Below, in pieces: positions 1-7,174 of a DNA stretch of 23,625 bases (within the stretch, counting starts at the first letter, position 1; every line of letters begins with the position of its first letter). Origin of the DNA: a virus. Made by a program: the position numbers and the translations under genes. The notes under the pieces were generated by a model. The model was not told the DNA's origin. It was given only the letters and a program-made list of their open reading frames with translations, and did no database searches. The stretch covers positions 1-23,625 of IMG/VR virus record IMGVR_UViG_3300025141_000771. One strand, written 5' to 3'.

Positions 1-3
1 GAT

Positions 4-77
4 ACTCCCGTAGCTCAGTTGGTCAGAGCAAGCGGCTCATAACCGCCAGGTCGTAGGTTCAAGTCCTACCGGGAGTA
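4..77 (+). tRNA. tRNA with CAU anticodon (Met or lysidine-type Ile2)
   Basis: The cloverleaf can be folded by eye. The acceptor stem ACTCCCG (4-10) pairs perfectly with CGGGAGT (70-76). The D stem is GCTC/GAGC (13-16/26-29). The anticodon stem (31-35/43-47) has one A.C mismatch at its base. The anticodon loop CTCATAA carries CAT at 38-40. The T stem GTAGG/CCTAC encloses TTCAAGT (58-64). The discriminator base is A77 and no CCA is encoded. A CAU anticodon can mean elongator Met, initiator Met or AUA-reading Ile2. The C4-G69 and C5-G68 acceptor pairs, which as I recall favour the lysidine synthase TilS in E. coli tRNA-Ile2, and the frequent ATA codons nearby lean towards Ile2. The A1-U72 pair does not by itself decide the identity. 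Confidence 0.93.
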
Positions 78-97
78 CTTTAAATACAAATTCTTTG

Positions 98-106
98 TGT
101 TATAAT
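98..106 (+). promoter_or_regulatory. Extended -10 promoter before the helicase operon
   Basis: TGT directly precedes a perfect TATAAT (101-106), giving an extended -10 element. No convincing -35 box lies upstream, where the tRNA 3' end sits, which is tolerated for extended -10 promoters. Transcription would begin near 113, leaving a leader of about 18 nt with the Shine-Dalgarno AGAGGA (121-126) before the ATG at 131. It would drive the helicase-reductase-GroES block using host sigma70. Confidence 0.6.
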
Positions 107-130
107 GGTTCGTAGAATTTAGAGGAATGA

Positions 131-1495
131 ATGAATATAGACGAAAAAGCTAATTTTTCAAAATTTGGGAAACTCTTTCAAGAAAATTTATGTCAACTTA
201 TTCTTTATGATCGCGTATTTGCAGATCAAATGAGAGAGGTCTTGAATATTAATTTTCTGGAATTGAAGTACCTACAAACCTTCACTAAGAAAATCTTTAA
301 CTACAAAGAAAAATATGGTACCCATCCTTCAGATAAGATTATGTTGACGGTTCTTAGAACTGAGATTGGGAATGAAAATGAACTAGTTCAAAAGCAAGTG
401 CGCGACTTTTTCGCAAGAATGATGAAAACGGACGTTCAAGATGCAGAGTACATTAAGGATGTGGCCCTCGATTTTTGCAAAAAGCAAATACTCAAAGAGG
501 CGATATTAAAATCGGTCCCGCTGTTAGAACGTTCTTCCTTTGAGGATATTCAAGCCTTAATAGATAATGCAATGAAGCTGGGGTTGGATAACGACTATGG
601 ATATGATTACATAAAAGATTTTGAAAAGCGTTTCGAAATTCAAGCTAGGAATCCAGTTACAACAGGCTGGGGCATTGTCGACGGCCTCTGCAAGGGAGGC
701 CTAGGTCGCGGAGAGCTTGGTGTTGTTATCGCCCCAACGGGCGTGGGGAAATCAATGGTCCTTGTGCACCTAGGCGCCCAGGCAATAAAAGAAGAAAAAA
801 CAGTAATTCACTACACCCTTGAACTTCAGGACACTGTTGTTGCATGCAGGTATGACAGTTGCATTACCGGCATGAGCTTGATGGAAATATTTTCTAAAAA
901 AGATGAAGTTTATGATGAGATTAAAGATTTAAAAGGAAAATTAATAGTTAAAGAATATCCTACCAAATCTGCGTCAACAGCAACTATTCACAATCATCTT
1001 GAAAAGTTACGACAACGCGACATATCAGTTGATATGATAATTGTAGATTATGCAGATTTATTATCCTCAAAAACAAATCTTTCTGAGAAAAGGCACCAGC
1101 TAGAATCTATTTACGAAGAGCTTCGTGGAATTGGGCAAGAATTTGAGTGCCCAGTTTGGACGGCATCTCAAACTAATAGATCAGGCTTGAGCGAAGAAGT
1201 TATAACGATGGAAAAAATATCTGAAGCGTTTAATAAGTGCTTTGTTGCAGATTTTATTTTTTCTTTAGCTAGAACTGCTGAAGATAAGACTACAAATGGT
1301 GGTAGAATGTATGTAGCAAAAAATAGAAATGGCCCAGATGGGATGGTATATCCCATCTTTATGGACACTAGCAATGTAAGTATTAAAGTTTTACCATCAA
1401 CTGGTCAGACTGTTGGGGAGATTAATAAAAATGCCGTGAAGCGGCAGCAAGAGCGAATTAAAGAAATATATAAAGACAATAGAAAAAAAACATAA
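131..1495 (+). CDS. Replicative DNA helicase, DnaB/T4 gp41 family
   Basis: This is a hexameric 5'-3' replicative helicase that would unwind the fork ahead of the polymerase at 7161. The RecA-like ATPase core is clear. The Walker A motif APTGVGKS is at residues 201-208. The TLEL segment (about 229-232) carries the likely catalytic Glu. The Walker B motif MIIVDYADL is at 302-310, a QTNR polar motif at 347-350, and a basic KNRNG segment near 397-401. The first 150 residues form an alpha-helical N-terminal domain. The LIVKEYPT segment (271-278) closely resembles T4 gp41. The length of 454 aa is normal. The start follows AGAGGA at 121-126 with good spacing and is the first gene behind the promoter at 98-106. 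No intein or primase fusion is seen. Confidence 0.93.
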   Translation: MNIDEKANFSKFGKLFQENLCQLILYDRVFADQMREVLNINFLELKYLQTFTKKIFNYKEKYGTHPSDKIMLTVLRTEIGNENELVQKQVRDFFARMMKTDVQDAEYIKDVALDFCKKQILKEAILKSVPLLERSSFEDIQALIDNAMKLGLDNDYGYDYIKDFEKRFEIQARNPVTTGWGIVDGLCKGGLGRGELGVVIAPTGVGKSMVLVHLGAQAIKEEKTVIHYTLELQDTVVACRYDSCITGMSLMEIFSKKDEVYDEIKDLKGKLIVKEYPTKSASTATIHNHLEKLRQRDISVDMIIVDYADLLSSKTNLSEKRHQLESIYEELRGIGQEFECPVWTASQTNRSGLSEEVITMEKISEAFNKCFVADFIFSLARTAEDKTTNGGRMYVAKNRNGPDGMVYPIFMDTSNVSIKVLPSTGQTVGEINKNAVKRQQERIKEIYKDNRKKT

Positions 1496-1507
1496 GGAAA
1501 CACAAAA

Positions 1508-3367
1508 ATGATGGAAGTGGCAACACAAATTTTATCCGATATTACCGTTCACATGAAATATGCACGTTATCTACCTAAAAAAGAGAGACGTGAAACTTGG
1601 CGAGAATTAGTTACTCGCAACAAAAAGATGCATATCAAAACATATCCTCAGTTAAAGGAAGAGATTGAAGAAGTTTATGAATATGTTTATGATAAAAAAG
1701 TATTACCGTCAATGCGATCAATGCAATTTGGCGGGAAGCCAATTGAAGTGGCGCCAAATAGAATATTTAATTGCGCGTACTTGCCAGTTGATGATTGGCG
1801 AGCGTTCAGTGAGACAATGTTCTTGTTGCTCGGCGGCACAGGAGTCGGCTATAGTGTTCAACAACACCATGTTGAACAGCTTCCCGAAATCCAAAGGCCA
1901 AACGAAAAGCGTACTCGAAGGTTTTTAATTGCAGATTCAATAGAGGGCTGGGCAGACGCAATTAAAGCGCTGACTAAAAGTTATTTTAAAGGAGGCTCTA
2001 AAATTCGTTTTGATTACAGCGATATTAGACCAAAGGGCGCGCGCCTCCTCACTTCCGGAGGAAAGGCTCCTGGCCCCCAGCCTCTTCGCGAATGTATTGT
2101 TAAAATAGAGGGCATCTTTCGACAGAAAGAGAATGGCGACAAGCTAGAGCCAATTGAAGTTCATGATATTATTTGCCACATTGCCGACGCTGTATTGACG
2201 GGCGGCATACGAAGAGCCGCCTTGATTGCACTATTCAGCGCCGCAGACGACGAAATGATCGCGGCGAAGACGGGAAATTGGTGGGAGAAAAATCCTCAAC
2301 GGGGACGCGCTAATAATTCTGTTGTTTTGATGCGCCACCGAATTACAAAGAGGTACTTTAAAGAATTATGGGAGCGTGTTAAAGCCAGTGGCTCCGGAGA
2401 ACCCGGGTTTTATTTTACAAACGATAAAGACTGGGGCACGAACCCTTGCTGTGAAATTGGGCTAAGGCCATATCAGTTCTGTAACTTAACAGAGATTAAT
2501 GCTAGTGATATATCTTCACAGGAAGAATACGAAAACAGAGCAAAAGCTGCAGCATTTATTGGGACGCTTCAAGCTGGTTATACGGACTTTCATTATCTTC
2601 GCGATATATGGCGTAGGAGCACTGAAAGAGATTCTCTAATTGGCGTCAGCATGACTGGTATTGCATCCGGCAAAGTTTTGAAGCTCGACATGGAGCAAAC
2701 TTCGAAAGTGATTAAAGAAGAAAATAAACGAATTGCCAAGTTAATTGGAATCAGACCGGCCGCAAGAACAACATGTGTGAAACCGGCCGGCACCACATCC
2801 TTAACTTTGGGCACTTCTAGCGGAATTCATGCTTGGCATAATAAATATTATCTTCGAAGGTTGCGCGTCGGCAAGAATGAAGCTATTTATACTTATTTAC
2901 AGGTGCACCATCCTGATTTAATAGAGGACGAATTTTTTAGACCACACGATACTGCTGTTATTTCTGTGCCACAAAAAAGCCCACACGGCGCAACTACACG
3001 TCACGAGAGTGCAATTGATTTGTTGGAGCGGGTTAAAAAAGTGAGCGATGAATGGGTTTTGCCCGGACATAAAAAAGGTCAAAATACTCACAATGTTTCT
3101 GCTACAATTAGTGTCAAGGAGAAGGAGTGGGAAAATGTTGGAGAGTGGATGTGGAAAAATCGTGATTGCTATAATGGTTTAACTGTGCTACCATATGATG
3201 GGGGCAGCTACAAGCAAGCTCCCTTTGAAGATTGCACGAAAGAAGAATACGAACGATTAATTGAGACTTTGCAAGAAGTTGATTTAACGAAAGTTATCGA
3301 AGTAGATGATAACACAAATTTAACTGGCGAACTCGCATGTGCTGGTGGTGCATGCGAAATTACATAG
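1508..3367 (+). CDS. nrdJ: Class II (adenosylcobalamin-dependent) ribonucleoside-triphosphate reductase
   Basis: Reduces ribonucleotides to deoxyribonucleotides with a B12-generated thiyl radical, supplying dNTPs for phage replication. The sequence fits the monomeric Lactobacillus leichmannii type. The active-site motif NPCCEIGL (312-319) gives Asn312, thiyl Cys314 and Glu316. The redox pair is likely Cys89 (FNCAY) and Cys325 (QFCNL). The C-terminal shuttle pair is Cys611/Cys616 in CAGGACEIT. GGTGVGYS (109-116) and KPAGTTSLTLGTSSG (425-439) are typical of the family. The 619 aa are shorter than the roughly 740 aa of the Lactobacillus enzyme, as is usual in phages. Cys315 next to the thiyl Cys is commonly Gly. 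ATG ATG starts at 1508 after AAGGAAA. It lies 12 nt after the helicase gene, so the two are probably co-transcribed. The glutaredoxin at 21425 could be a reductant. Confidence 0.95.
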   Translation: MMEVATQILSDITVHMKYARYLPKKERRETWRELVTRNKKMHIKTYPQLKEEIEEVYEYVYDKKVLPSMRSMQFGGKPIEVAPNRIFNCAYLPVDDWRAFSETMFLLLGGTGVGYSVQQHHVEQLPEIQRPNEKRTRRFLIADSIEGWADAIKALTKSYFKGGSKIRFDYSDIRPKGARLLTSGGKAPGPQPLRECIVKIEGIFRQKENGDKLEPIEVHDIICHIADAVLTGGIRRAALIALFSAADDEMIAAKTGNWWEKNPQRGRANNSVVLMRHRITKRYFKELWERVKASGSGEPGFYFTNDKDWGTNPCCEIGLRPYQFCNLTEINASDISSQEEYENRAKAAAFIGTLQAGYTDFHYLRDIWRRSTERDSLIGVSMTGIASGKVLKLDMEQTSKVIKEENKRIAKLIGIRPAARTTCVKPAGTTSLTLGTSSGIHAWHNKYYLRRLRVGKNEAIYTYLQVHHPDLIEDEFFRPHDTAVISVPQKSPHGATTRHESAIDLLERVKKVSDEWVLPGHKKGQNTHNVSATISVKEKEWENVGEWMWKNRDCYNGLTVLPYDGGSYKQAPFEDCTKEEYERLIETLQEVDLTKVIEVDDNTNLTGELACAGGACEIT

Positions 3368-3376
3368 GAGGAAATT

Positions 3377-3670
3377 ATGTCTGCCGAATTAAAATTAGTA
3401 AATGAAGAAGAGAAAGAAGAAGTAAGCAAGGAACAACATGTCGTTGATTACTTGAAATCAATGGTTACTATTGAAAAGGCAATGGAACCATACAAAGAGC
3501 AAAAAAAGGATTTGCGAAAAAATTATATTGAAAACGGGTGGCTAACTCGCCAAGATATTTGGAATGCAGTGAAGGCTTTTCGCTTGTACGAGCAGGATGC
3601 CGACATGGATGATTTAAATGACATGTTTGAGACTGTAGAGCAACAGTTTGGAGAGAAAAACAATGTTTAA
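3377..3670 (+). CDS. Small helical protein, faint GapR/DUF2312-like pattern
   Basis: A 97-aa charged protein, predicted mostly helical, with no Cys and an acidic N-terminal tail rich in Glu. Its middle part (roughly residues 30-80: EKAMEPYKEQKKDLRKNY, then WLTRQDIWNAVKAFRLYEQD) follows a layout seen in DUF2312/GapR-type DNA-binding proteins, with a helix rich in E and K, a short turn, then an I-x2-V-x2-hydrophobic-R helix. That match is weak and from memory, so no function is claimed. The start has a strong Shine-Dalgarno (AGGAGG at 3367-3372, next to the reductase stop). Its 3' end overlaps the GroES start by 8 nt, so it sits inside the helicase-reductase-GroES operon. Confidence 0.8.
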   Translation: MSAELKLVNEEEKEEVSKEQHVVDYLKSMVTIEKAMEPYKEQKKDLRKNYIENGWLTRQDIWNAVKAFRLYEQDADMDDLNDMFETVEQQFGEKNNV

Positions 3671-3953
3671 GCCGCTTAATAGGCATATCTTACTTGAACC
3701 AATCGAGACCAAAGAGACAGAAGAAGAAAAATCTACAATTTTAGTACCAGATGACTATTCTATTCCTAAGTCTCGATATGGTTTGTGTAGGGTCTTGGAT
3801 ATTGCAAGAGACTGTGACAAATTTAGCAGCGCCGACGTCAACAAGACGGCGTTGGTTAATAATTCAATGGTAGAAGAAATTAAAGTTAAAGATTCAGTTT
3901 ACTATTTAATGTTAGAAAACCATGCTTATGGTTTGTTCAATGAAGAAGGTTGA
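3663..3953 (+). CDS. groES: GroES-like co-chaperonin (Cpn10)
   Basis: A 96-aa lid protein for the chaperonin ring, the expected partner of the GroEL at 18629. The N-terminus FKPLNRHILLEPIE matches the first beta strand of Cpn10 proteins. The segment STILVPDDY (24-32) corresponds to the mobile loop, with Ile26-Leu27-Val28 in the place of the hydrophobic tripeptide that docks on GroEL. The C-terminal VKDSVYYLMLENHAYGLFNEEG resembles the last Cpn10 strands. The ATG at 3663 is preferred over an in-frame TTG at 3648 because GGAGAG (3650-3655) lies 7 nt before it. It overlaps the previous gene by 8 nt and is well separated from groEL, unlike the usual bacterial groES-groEL operon. Confidence 0.82.
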   Translation: MFKPLNRHILLEPIETKETEEEKSTILVPDDYSIPKSRYGLCRVLDIARDCDKFSSADVNKTALVNNSMVEEIKVKDSVYYLMLENHAYGLFNEEG

Positions 3954-3959
3954 AATGAC

Positions 3960-4694
3960 ATGAAAATACTTATTGAAAATTGGCGGAAATTTCTTGCCGA
4001 ATCAAAAGATGGCGTAGCTGACAAAATAAAAGAAGTCAAATTTAATTCAACCCTCGCCCTATCTGTTTTTAGGGACGAGGGTACTTTAACTGAGGCGGAA
4101 GTCGGCGCGTTGGAATATGAGGTTAGCCTGGCTGAAAATCCGAACGAAGAAGTTGTAATGGGCTTTTACGAATCCCTGTACGCCGGCGGACGAGCGGGAT
4201 TTTTATCTCCCTACTCCACAGATGAACTTAGAATGATGGATTTATATAAGCTGAAAGGGCGCAATGCGGGATTTGCCATCAAAGATGGTGACGATATCGT
4301 CAGCGTCCACAATAATTCTAACTTATCCGGATTGGCAAACGAATTTATGAGAAAAGCAAAAGAAGTCGGCGGCACAAGGCTGGATCATTTTGATGGCTTT
4401 TTGAGTGGTTTATATAGAAAGTACGGATTCACAGATGTTTACGAGATTTATCAATGGGATGAGCAATATGCTCCCGAAGAATGGAGTTTCGAAAAAGTAG
4501 ACATTATGAATCCGAAAACCAGCGTATATGCACAAGCCTTAGATTTGCTTGCCTATCGGGATCCAAGTGTTTTACCAAATGAATTGGTGGAAATTGAAGC
4601 TGAAGATGATTTAATGCTTGACATCAATCCAAATTTAAAATATAATAACTACAAATATGGTCGCCCCGACGTGATCATGAGAAAATTAGCTTAA
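3960..4694 (+). CDS. GNAT-like protein with possible capsid-targeting N-terminus
   Basis: A 244-aa protein. Residues about 100-165 (GFAIKDGDDIVSVHNNSN, LANEFMRKAKEVGGTRLD, HFDGFLSGLYRKYGF, then YQWDEQYAPEEW) look like the C-terminal half of GNAT-fold acetyltransferases found in phages, but the classic acetyl-CoA R/Q-x2-G-x-G/A loop is not obvious, so activity is uncertain. The N-terminus MKILIENWRKFLAES is set apart. It is a short amphipathic helix ending in Leu12-Ala13-Glu14-Ser15, an L-x-E site like those cut by T4-type prohead proteases. A similar N-terminus occurs in the gene at 22452. This suggests, as inference, a protein carried in the capsid. It starts 6 nt after groES with only a weak AGAAGG signal. 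Confidence 0.82.
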   Translation: MKILIENWRKFLAESKDGVADKIKEVKFNSTLALSVFRDEGTLTEAEVGALEYEVSLAENPNEEVVMGFYESLYAGGRAGFLSPYSTDELRMMDLYKLKGRNAGFAIKDGDDIVSVHNNSNLSGLANEFMRKAKEVGGTRLDHFDGFLSGLYRKYGFTDVYEIYQWDEQYAPEEWSFEKVDIMNPKTSVYAQALDLLAYRDPSVLPNELVEIEAEDDLMLDINPNLKYNNYKYGRPDVIMRKLA

Positions 4695-4707
4695 ATTTGG
4701 AGGCTTA

Positions 4708-4914
4708 ATGTATAAAGTGCACGATGGGTGCTTCTTTAAAATAGAAGAATTAGTTGCAATTTGGTCTGAAAAATATAGCGATCCAAAATTGGATCAAGAA
4801 TGTTATTTGGTAAGAGCATTTTTTAAAAATAATTCTACAATTTTAACGATTGCAAACTTTCCTTCAAAGGAAAAAGCGGACGACTTGATTCGCAAAATTA
4901 ATAAAACAAAATAA
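4708..4914 (+). CDS. Small hypothetical protein (68 aa)
   Basis: Not recognised. The protein is small and soluble, with alternating hydrophobic and charged residues that suggest a compact alpha/beta fold (MYKVHDGCFFKIEELVAIW at the start, a beta-like CYLVRAFFKN and STILTIANF in the middle, and a C-terminal helix KEKADDLIRKINKTK). A good Shine-Dalgarno (TTGGAGG, 4697-4703) precedes the ATG by 4 nt, which supports a real gene. It lies between the GNAT-like gene and the transglycosylase, with short gaps on both sides. Confidence 0.72.
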   Translation: MYKVHDGCFFKIEELVAIWSEKYSDPKLDQECYLVRAFFKNNSTILTIANFPSKEKADDLIRKINKTK

Positions 4915-4930
4915 AACAACAGGAGAAAAT

Positions 4931-5461
4931 ATGACAACCGTAGAAATTTTATGTTTAGCAGTACTTAATATCGGGATGCCAAAGGCGCATTTTGCATGCG
5001 ACCAAATGGAAACGATAACCCGAGCAGCAGAGCACAATGACCTCGCAGCAGAAGTTATTATAGCGCTCATTCATTACGAAAGCAATTGGAACCCCACCGT
5101 TGTAAGCAGTGCCAATGCTTGCGGTTTGATGCAGGTGATCCCGCGATACATGAAAAAACCCGGGAAAACTTGCAAGCAATTAAAAAACCCCGACACAAAC
5201 ATCGAAGTTGGCACAATAATTCTACGCAGATGGATCGAAAGATATGGCAAAGGAAGCCTTGCTCGTGGTTTATGTGGGTATAGTTCAGGGTACAAGTGTG
5301 GGAAAAAATATAATCGAAAACATGCTGGCTGGAGATACTCGCGGAAAGTTCGCAAATTTGCGAAACGGCTGATGAAAGAGGTTGATTACTTAGAGGATTG
5401 CCTAGAGTACAGACTTAAAGACGAAATTGACGAGTATGAAGAGCACGGATGCGGCTGTTAG
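4931..5461 (+). CDS. Lytic transglycosylase (SLT domain)
   Basis: Cleaves the glycan strands of peptidoglycan. The SLT signature is clear: catalytic Glu50 in HYESNWNP (48-55), then ACGLMQVIP (63-71), and a downstream GYSSGYKCG region replacing the usual AYNAG element. The 176 aa are about one SLT domain. The N-terminus VEILCLAVLNIG is mildly hydrophobic but has no basic residues, so a signal peptide is doubtful. The protein is unusually Cys-rich and ends in HGCGC. The start has AGGAGAA (4921-4927) at close spacing. The 3' end overlaps the next gene. It could be a second lysis enzyme, or a virion enzyme that opens the wall during entry. The amidase at 16181 is the more typical endolysin. Confidence 0.9.
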   Translation: MTTVEILCLAVLNIGMPKAHFACDQMETITRAAEHNDLAAEVIIALIHYESNWNPTVVSSANACGLMQVIPRYMKKPGKTCKQLKNPDTNIEVGTIILRRWIERYGKGSLARGLCGYSSGYKCGKKYNRKHAGWRYSRKVRKFAKRLMKEVDYLEDCLEYRLKDEIDEYEEHGCGC

Positions 5462-6284
5462 AATCAAGAAGTATAAGCACGACCAAGTAGTAATTGGCGG
5501 TAACTTAAGTGCACTAATATATTCTTATTTAAATGGAATCCCTTGTATAATAAATAAATTATCCGTCCCCCACCAGTTTGAAAAAATCAACAACGAAAGT
5601 CAGTCAGAACTGTGGAAAAAATTATATTTTTTACTTTCACTAGCTGGTTTGAATTTGTTTGGAGATCAGGTGCATTACGTAAGAATAAATAAAAATGAGG
5701 GCGCGGTGACGACTTTAAATTCAAAAATTATTAAATTTGTTTTCGAAAAGGCAATCGTTTTTGATGACGAAAATGTGACCGGGCTGCCAATGTCAATTGA
5801 AGATTTATACAAAACCGCAAGTAAATTTATCGTGTCGGATTGGATGACAGCACGCTCTTGTATGGTGCATGATTTTGAACACTTCCACACAGGAGATGAT
5901 TTCGTTAGGGATGTTTACTTTTATCCCACCGAGCGCGTCGCCGGAAACCACCCCAATCAAAAAGATCTTGTTGTAATATCCCACTTAACGGCAGAACAAT
6001 TGCAAGACTTTGATTATTCTGATACATATGCGCGCTTTAAAGCGCTCAAGCTGCTAAAAGAGAAGGGGTTCACCGGCCGAAAGAATGGCTTTTTAAACGA
6101 GAAAAGAATTTATTATCCCTTGGACTTAAAGGTTGAGAAAAGAGAAATTAAAAAATTTAGAATGAACCTGTACGATGATAGCGATGAAATTGAATTTAAC
6201 TATGCGACCCCGCAGGAATTATTAATCAAAGAAAGTAAAATTGGGTATCAAAATAAGTTAAATAATTTATTAAAAATATTATGA
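5436..6284 (+). CDS. Unknown protein with Rossmann-like N-terminus
   Basis: Not firmly recognised. Residues about 15-38 (HDQVVIGGNLSALIYSYLNG followed by IPCIINK) follow the beta-alpha-beta dinucleotide-binding pattern seen in FAD/NAD enzymes such as UDP-galactopyranose mutase (hydrophobic strand, GGxxSA turn, helix, hydrophobic strand). The rest shows no motif I can name. The ATG at 5436 is taken; an in-frame TTG lies at 5427. The start is inside the transglycosylase gene with no clear Shine-Dalgarno, so translation is probably coupled. Its stop overlaps the start of the nucleotidyltransferase-like gene (ATGA at 6281), which suggests that the two proteins act together, perhaps on a sugar nucleotide. 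That role is inference. Confidence 0.75.
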   Translation: MKSTDAAVRIKKYKHDQVVIGGNLSALIYSYLNGIPCIINKLSVPHQFEKINNESQSELWKKLYFLLSLAGLNLFGDQVHYVRINKNEGAVTTLNSKIIKFVFEKAIVFDDENVTGLPMSIEDLYKTASKFIVSDWMTARSCMVHDFEHFHTGDDFVRDVYFYPTERVAGNHPNQKDLVVISHLTAEQLQDFDYSDTYARFKALKLLKEKGFTGRKNGFLNEKRIYYPLDLKVEKREIKKFRMNLYDDSDEIEFNYATPQELLIKESKIGYQNKLNNLLKIL

Positions 6285-7174
6285 TTGAAAGCGGCCCACA
6301 AAATATAAATTCTTTTCATCTAGCAGGGATTATACCAGTTGCAGGTCAGCCCCTGGACTTTGATTTTCCATGGCACGATTGCTTGCAGCCAATTGGAAAA
6401 GGCTATTTAGCAGTCGAAAGGGCAGCATGGGAGTGTGCCTGTGCTGGCGCCGAAACCATATGGATCGTTTGTCATGATGATATGCAGCCGTTAATTAGAT
6501 ATCGCTTAGGGGACTATATCCAAGATCCTCTTTTCGTCGACAAGACGAGAAGCTCCATGCCAAAAGAGCTTAAAAAGCCAATTCCAATTTATTACGTACC
6601 AGTTCACGCTCGCGACCGCGATAGGAGAGATTGCCTGGGCTGGAGCGTGCTTTATGGGGCCTTAACTGCATATTGGCTTAGTCGAACGATTAGCCAATGG
6701 GCCACTCCAGACAAATATTATGTTGCTTTTCCATATGGAGTGTATGATCCCGAACATCTAAAATCACGTAGAAAGCAAATATCGAACAAAAGGCCATTTT
6801 TTGTCTCACACGAAGGAAAGACCGTAAAAGACAACGAATACCTTGGATTTACTTTTGATGCCGAAGATTTTAAGGCATGCCGAAAGTTGATAAGAAGGGA
6901 GGGCACGGGGCAGAGCCTAGGTTTCGGCATGGATCGAGTGCCTCTTGAAAAAAGATGGTCTGCCAGGTTTTTTTCTCTTGACAAAGTTTTCAGTTCTGTT
7001 ATTATGGAAGATGCAAACACATTGAATATTCCTTGGTACTATAAAGTTGATAGTTGGGATAGTTTGCGAACTTTTCTGCGCTCAAAAGAATGTGGAGCGC
7101 TTGATAAACCCCCCAAAGAAGTATTGGGGTATCATGAATGGAATCCGATAGGAGTGGATAATGAAGAAGAATAA
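6281..7174 (+). CDS. Nucleotidyltransferase-like (GT-A fold) protein
   Basis: A 297-aa protein whose first about 80 residues resemble sugar-nucleotide pyrophosphorylases. LAGIIPVAGQP (14-24) stands where the NTP-binding G-G loop is expected, followed by a segment like the PxxKPLxP region (CLQPIGKGYLAVERA), then GAETIWIVCHDDM (56-68), which matches the usual G-x3-I-x-V-V strand. The canonical GxGTRL loop is degenerate, so substrate and activity are uncertain. The middle and C-terminal parts are not recognised. It overlaps the Rossmann-like gene by 4 nt upstream and the polymerase gene by 14 nt downstream, so the three are one transcript. A role in making a modified sugar or nucleotide is possible but unproven. 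Confidence 0.75.
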   Translation: MIESGPQNINSFHLAGIIPVAGQPLDFDFPWHDCLQPIGKGYLAVERAAWECACAGAETIWIVCHDDMQPLIRYRLGDYIQDPLFVDKTRSSMPKELKKPIPIYYVPVHARDRDRRDCLGWSVLYGALTAYWLSRTISQWATPDKYYVAFPYGVYDPEHLKSRRKQISNKRPFFVSHEGKTVKDNEYLGFTFDAEDFKACRKLIRREGTGQSLGFGMDRVPLEKRWSARFFSLDKVFSSVIMEDANTLNIPWYYKVDSWDSLRTFLRSKECGALDKPPKEVLGYHEWNPIGVDNEEE

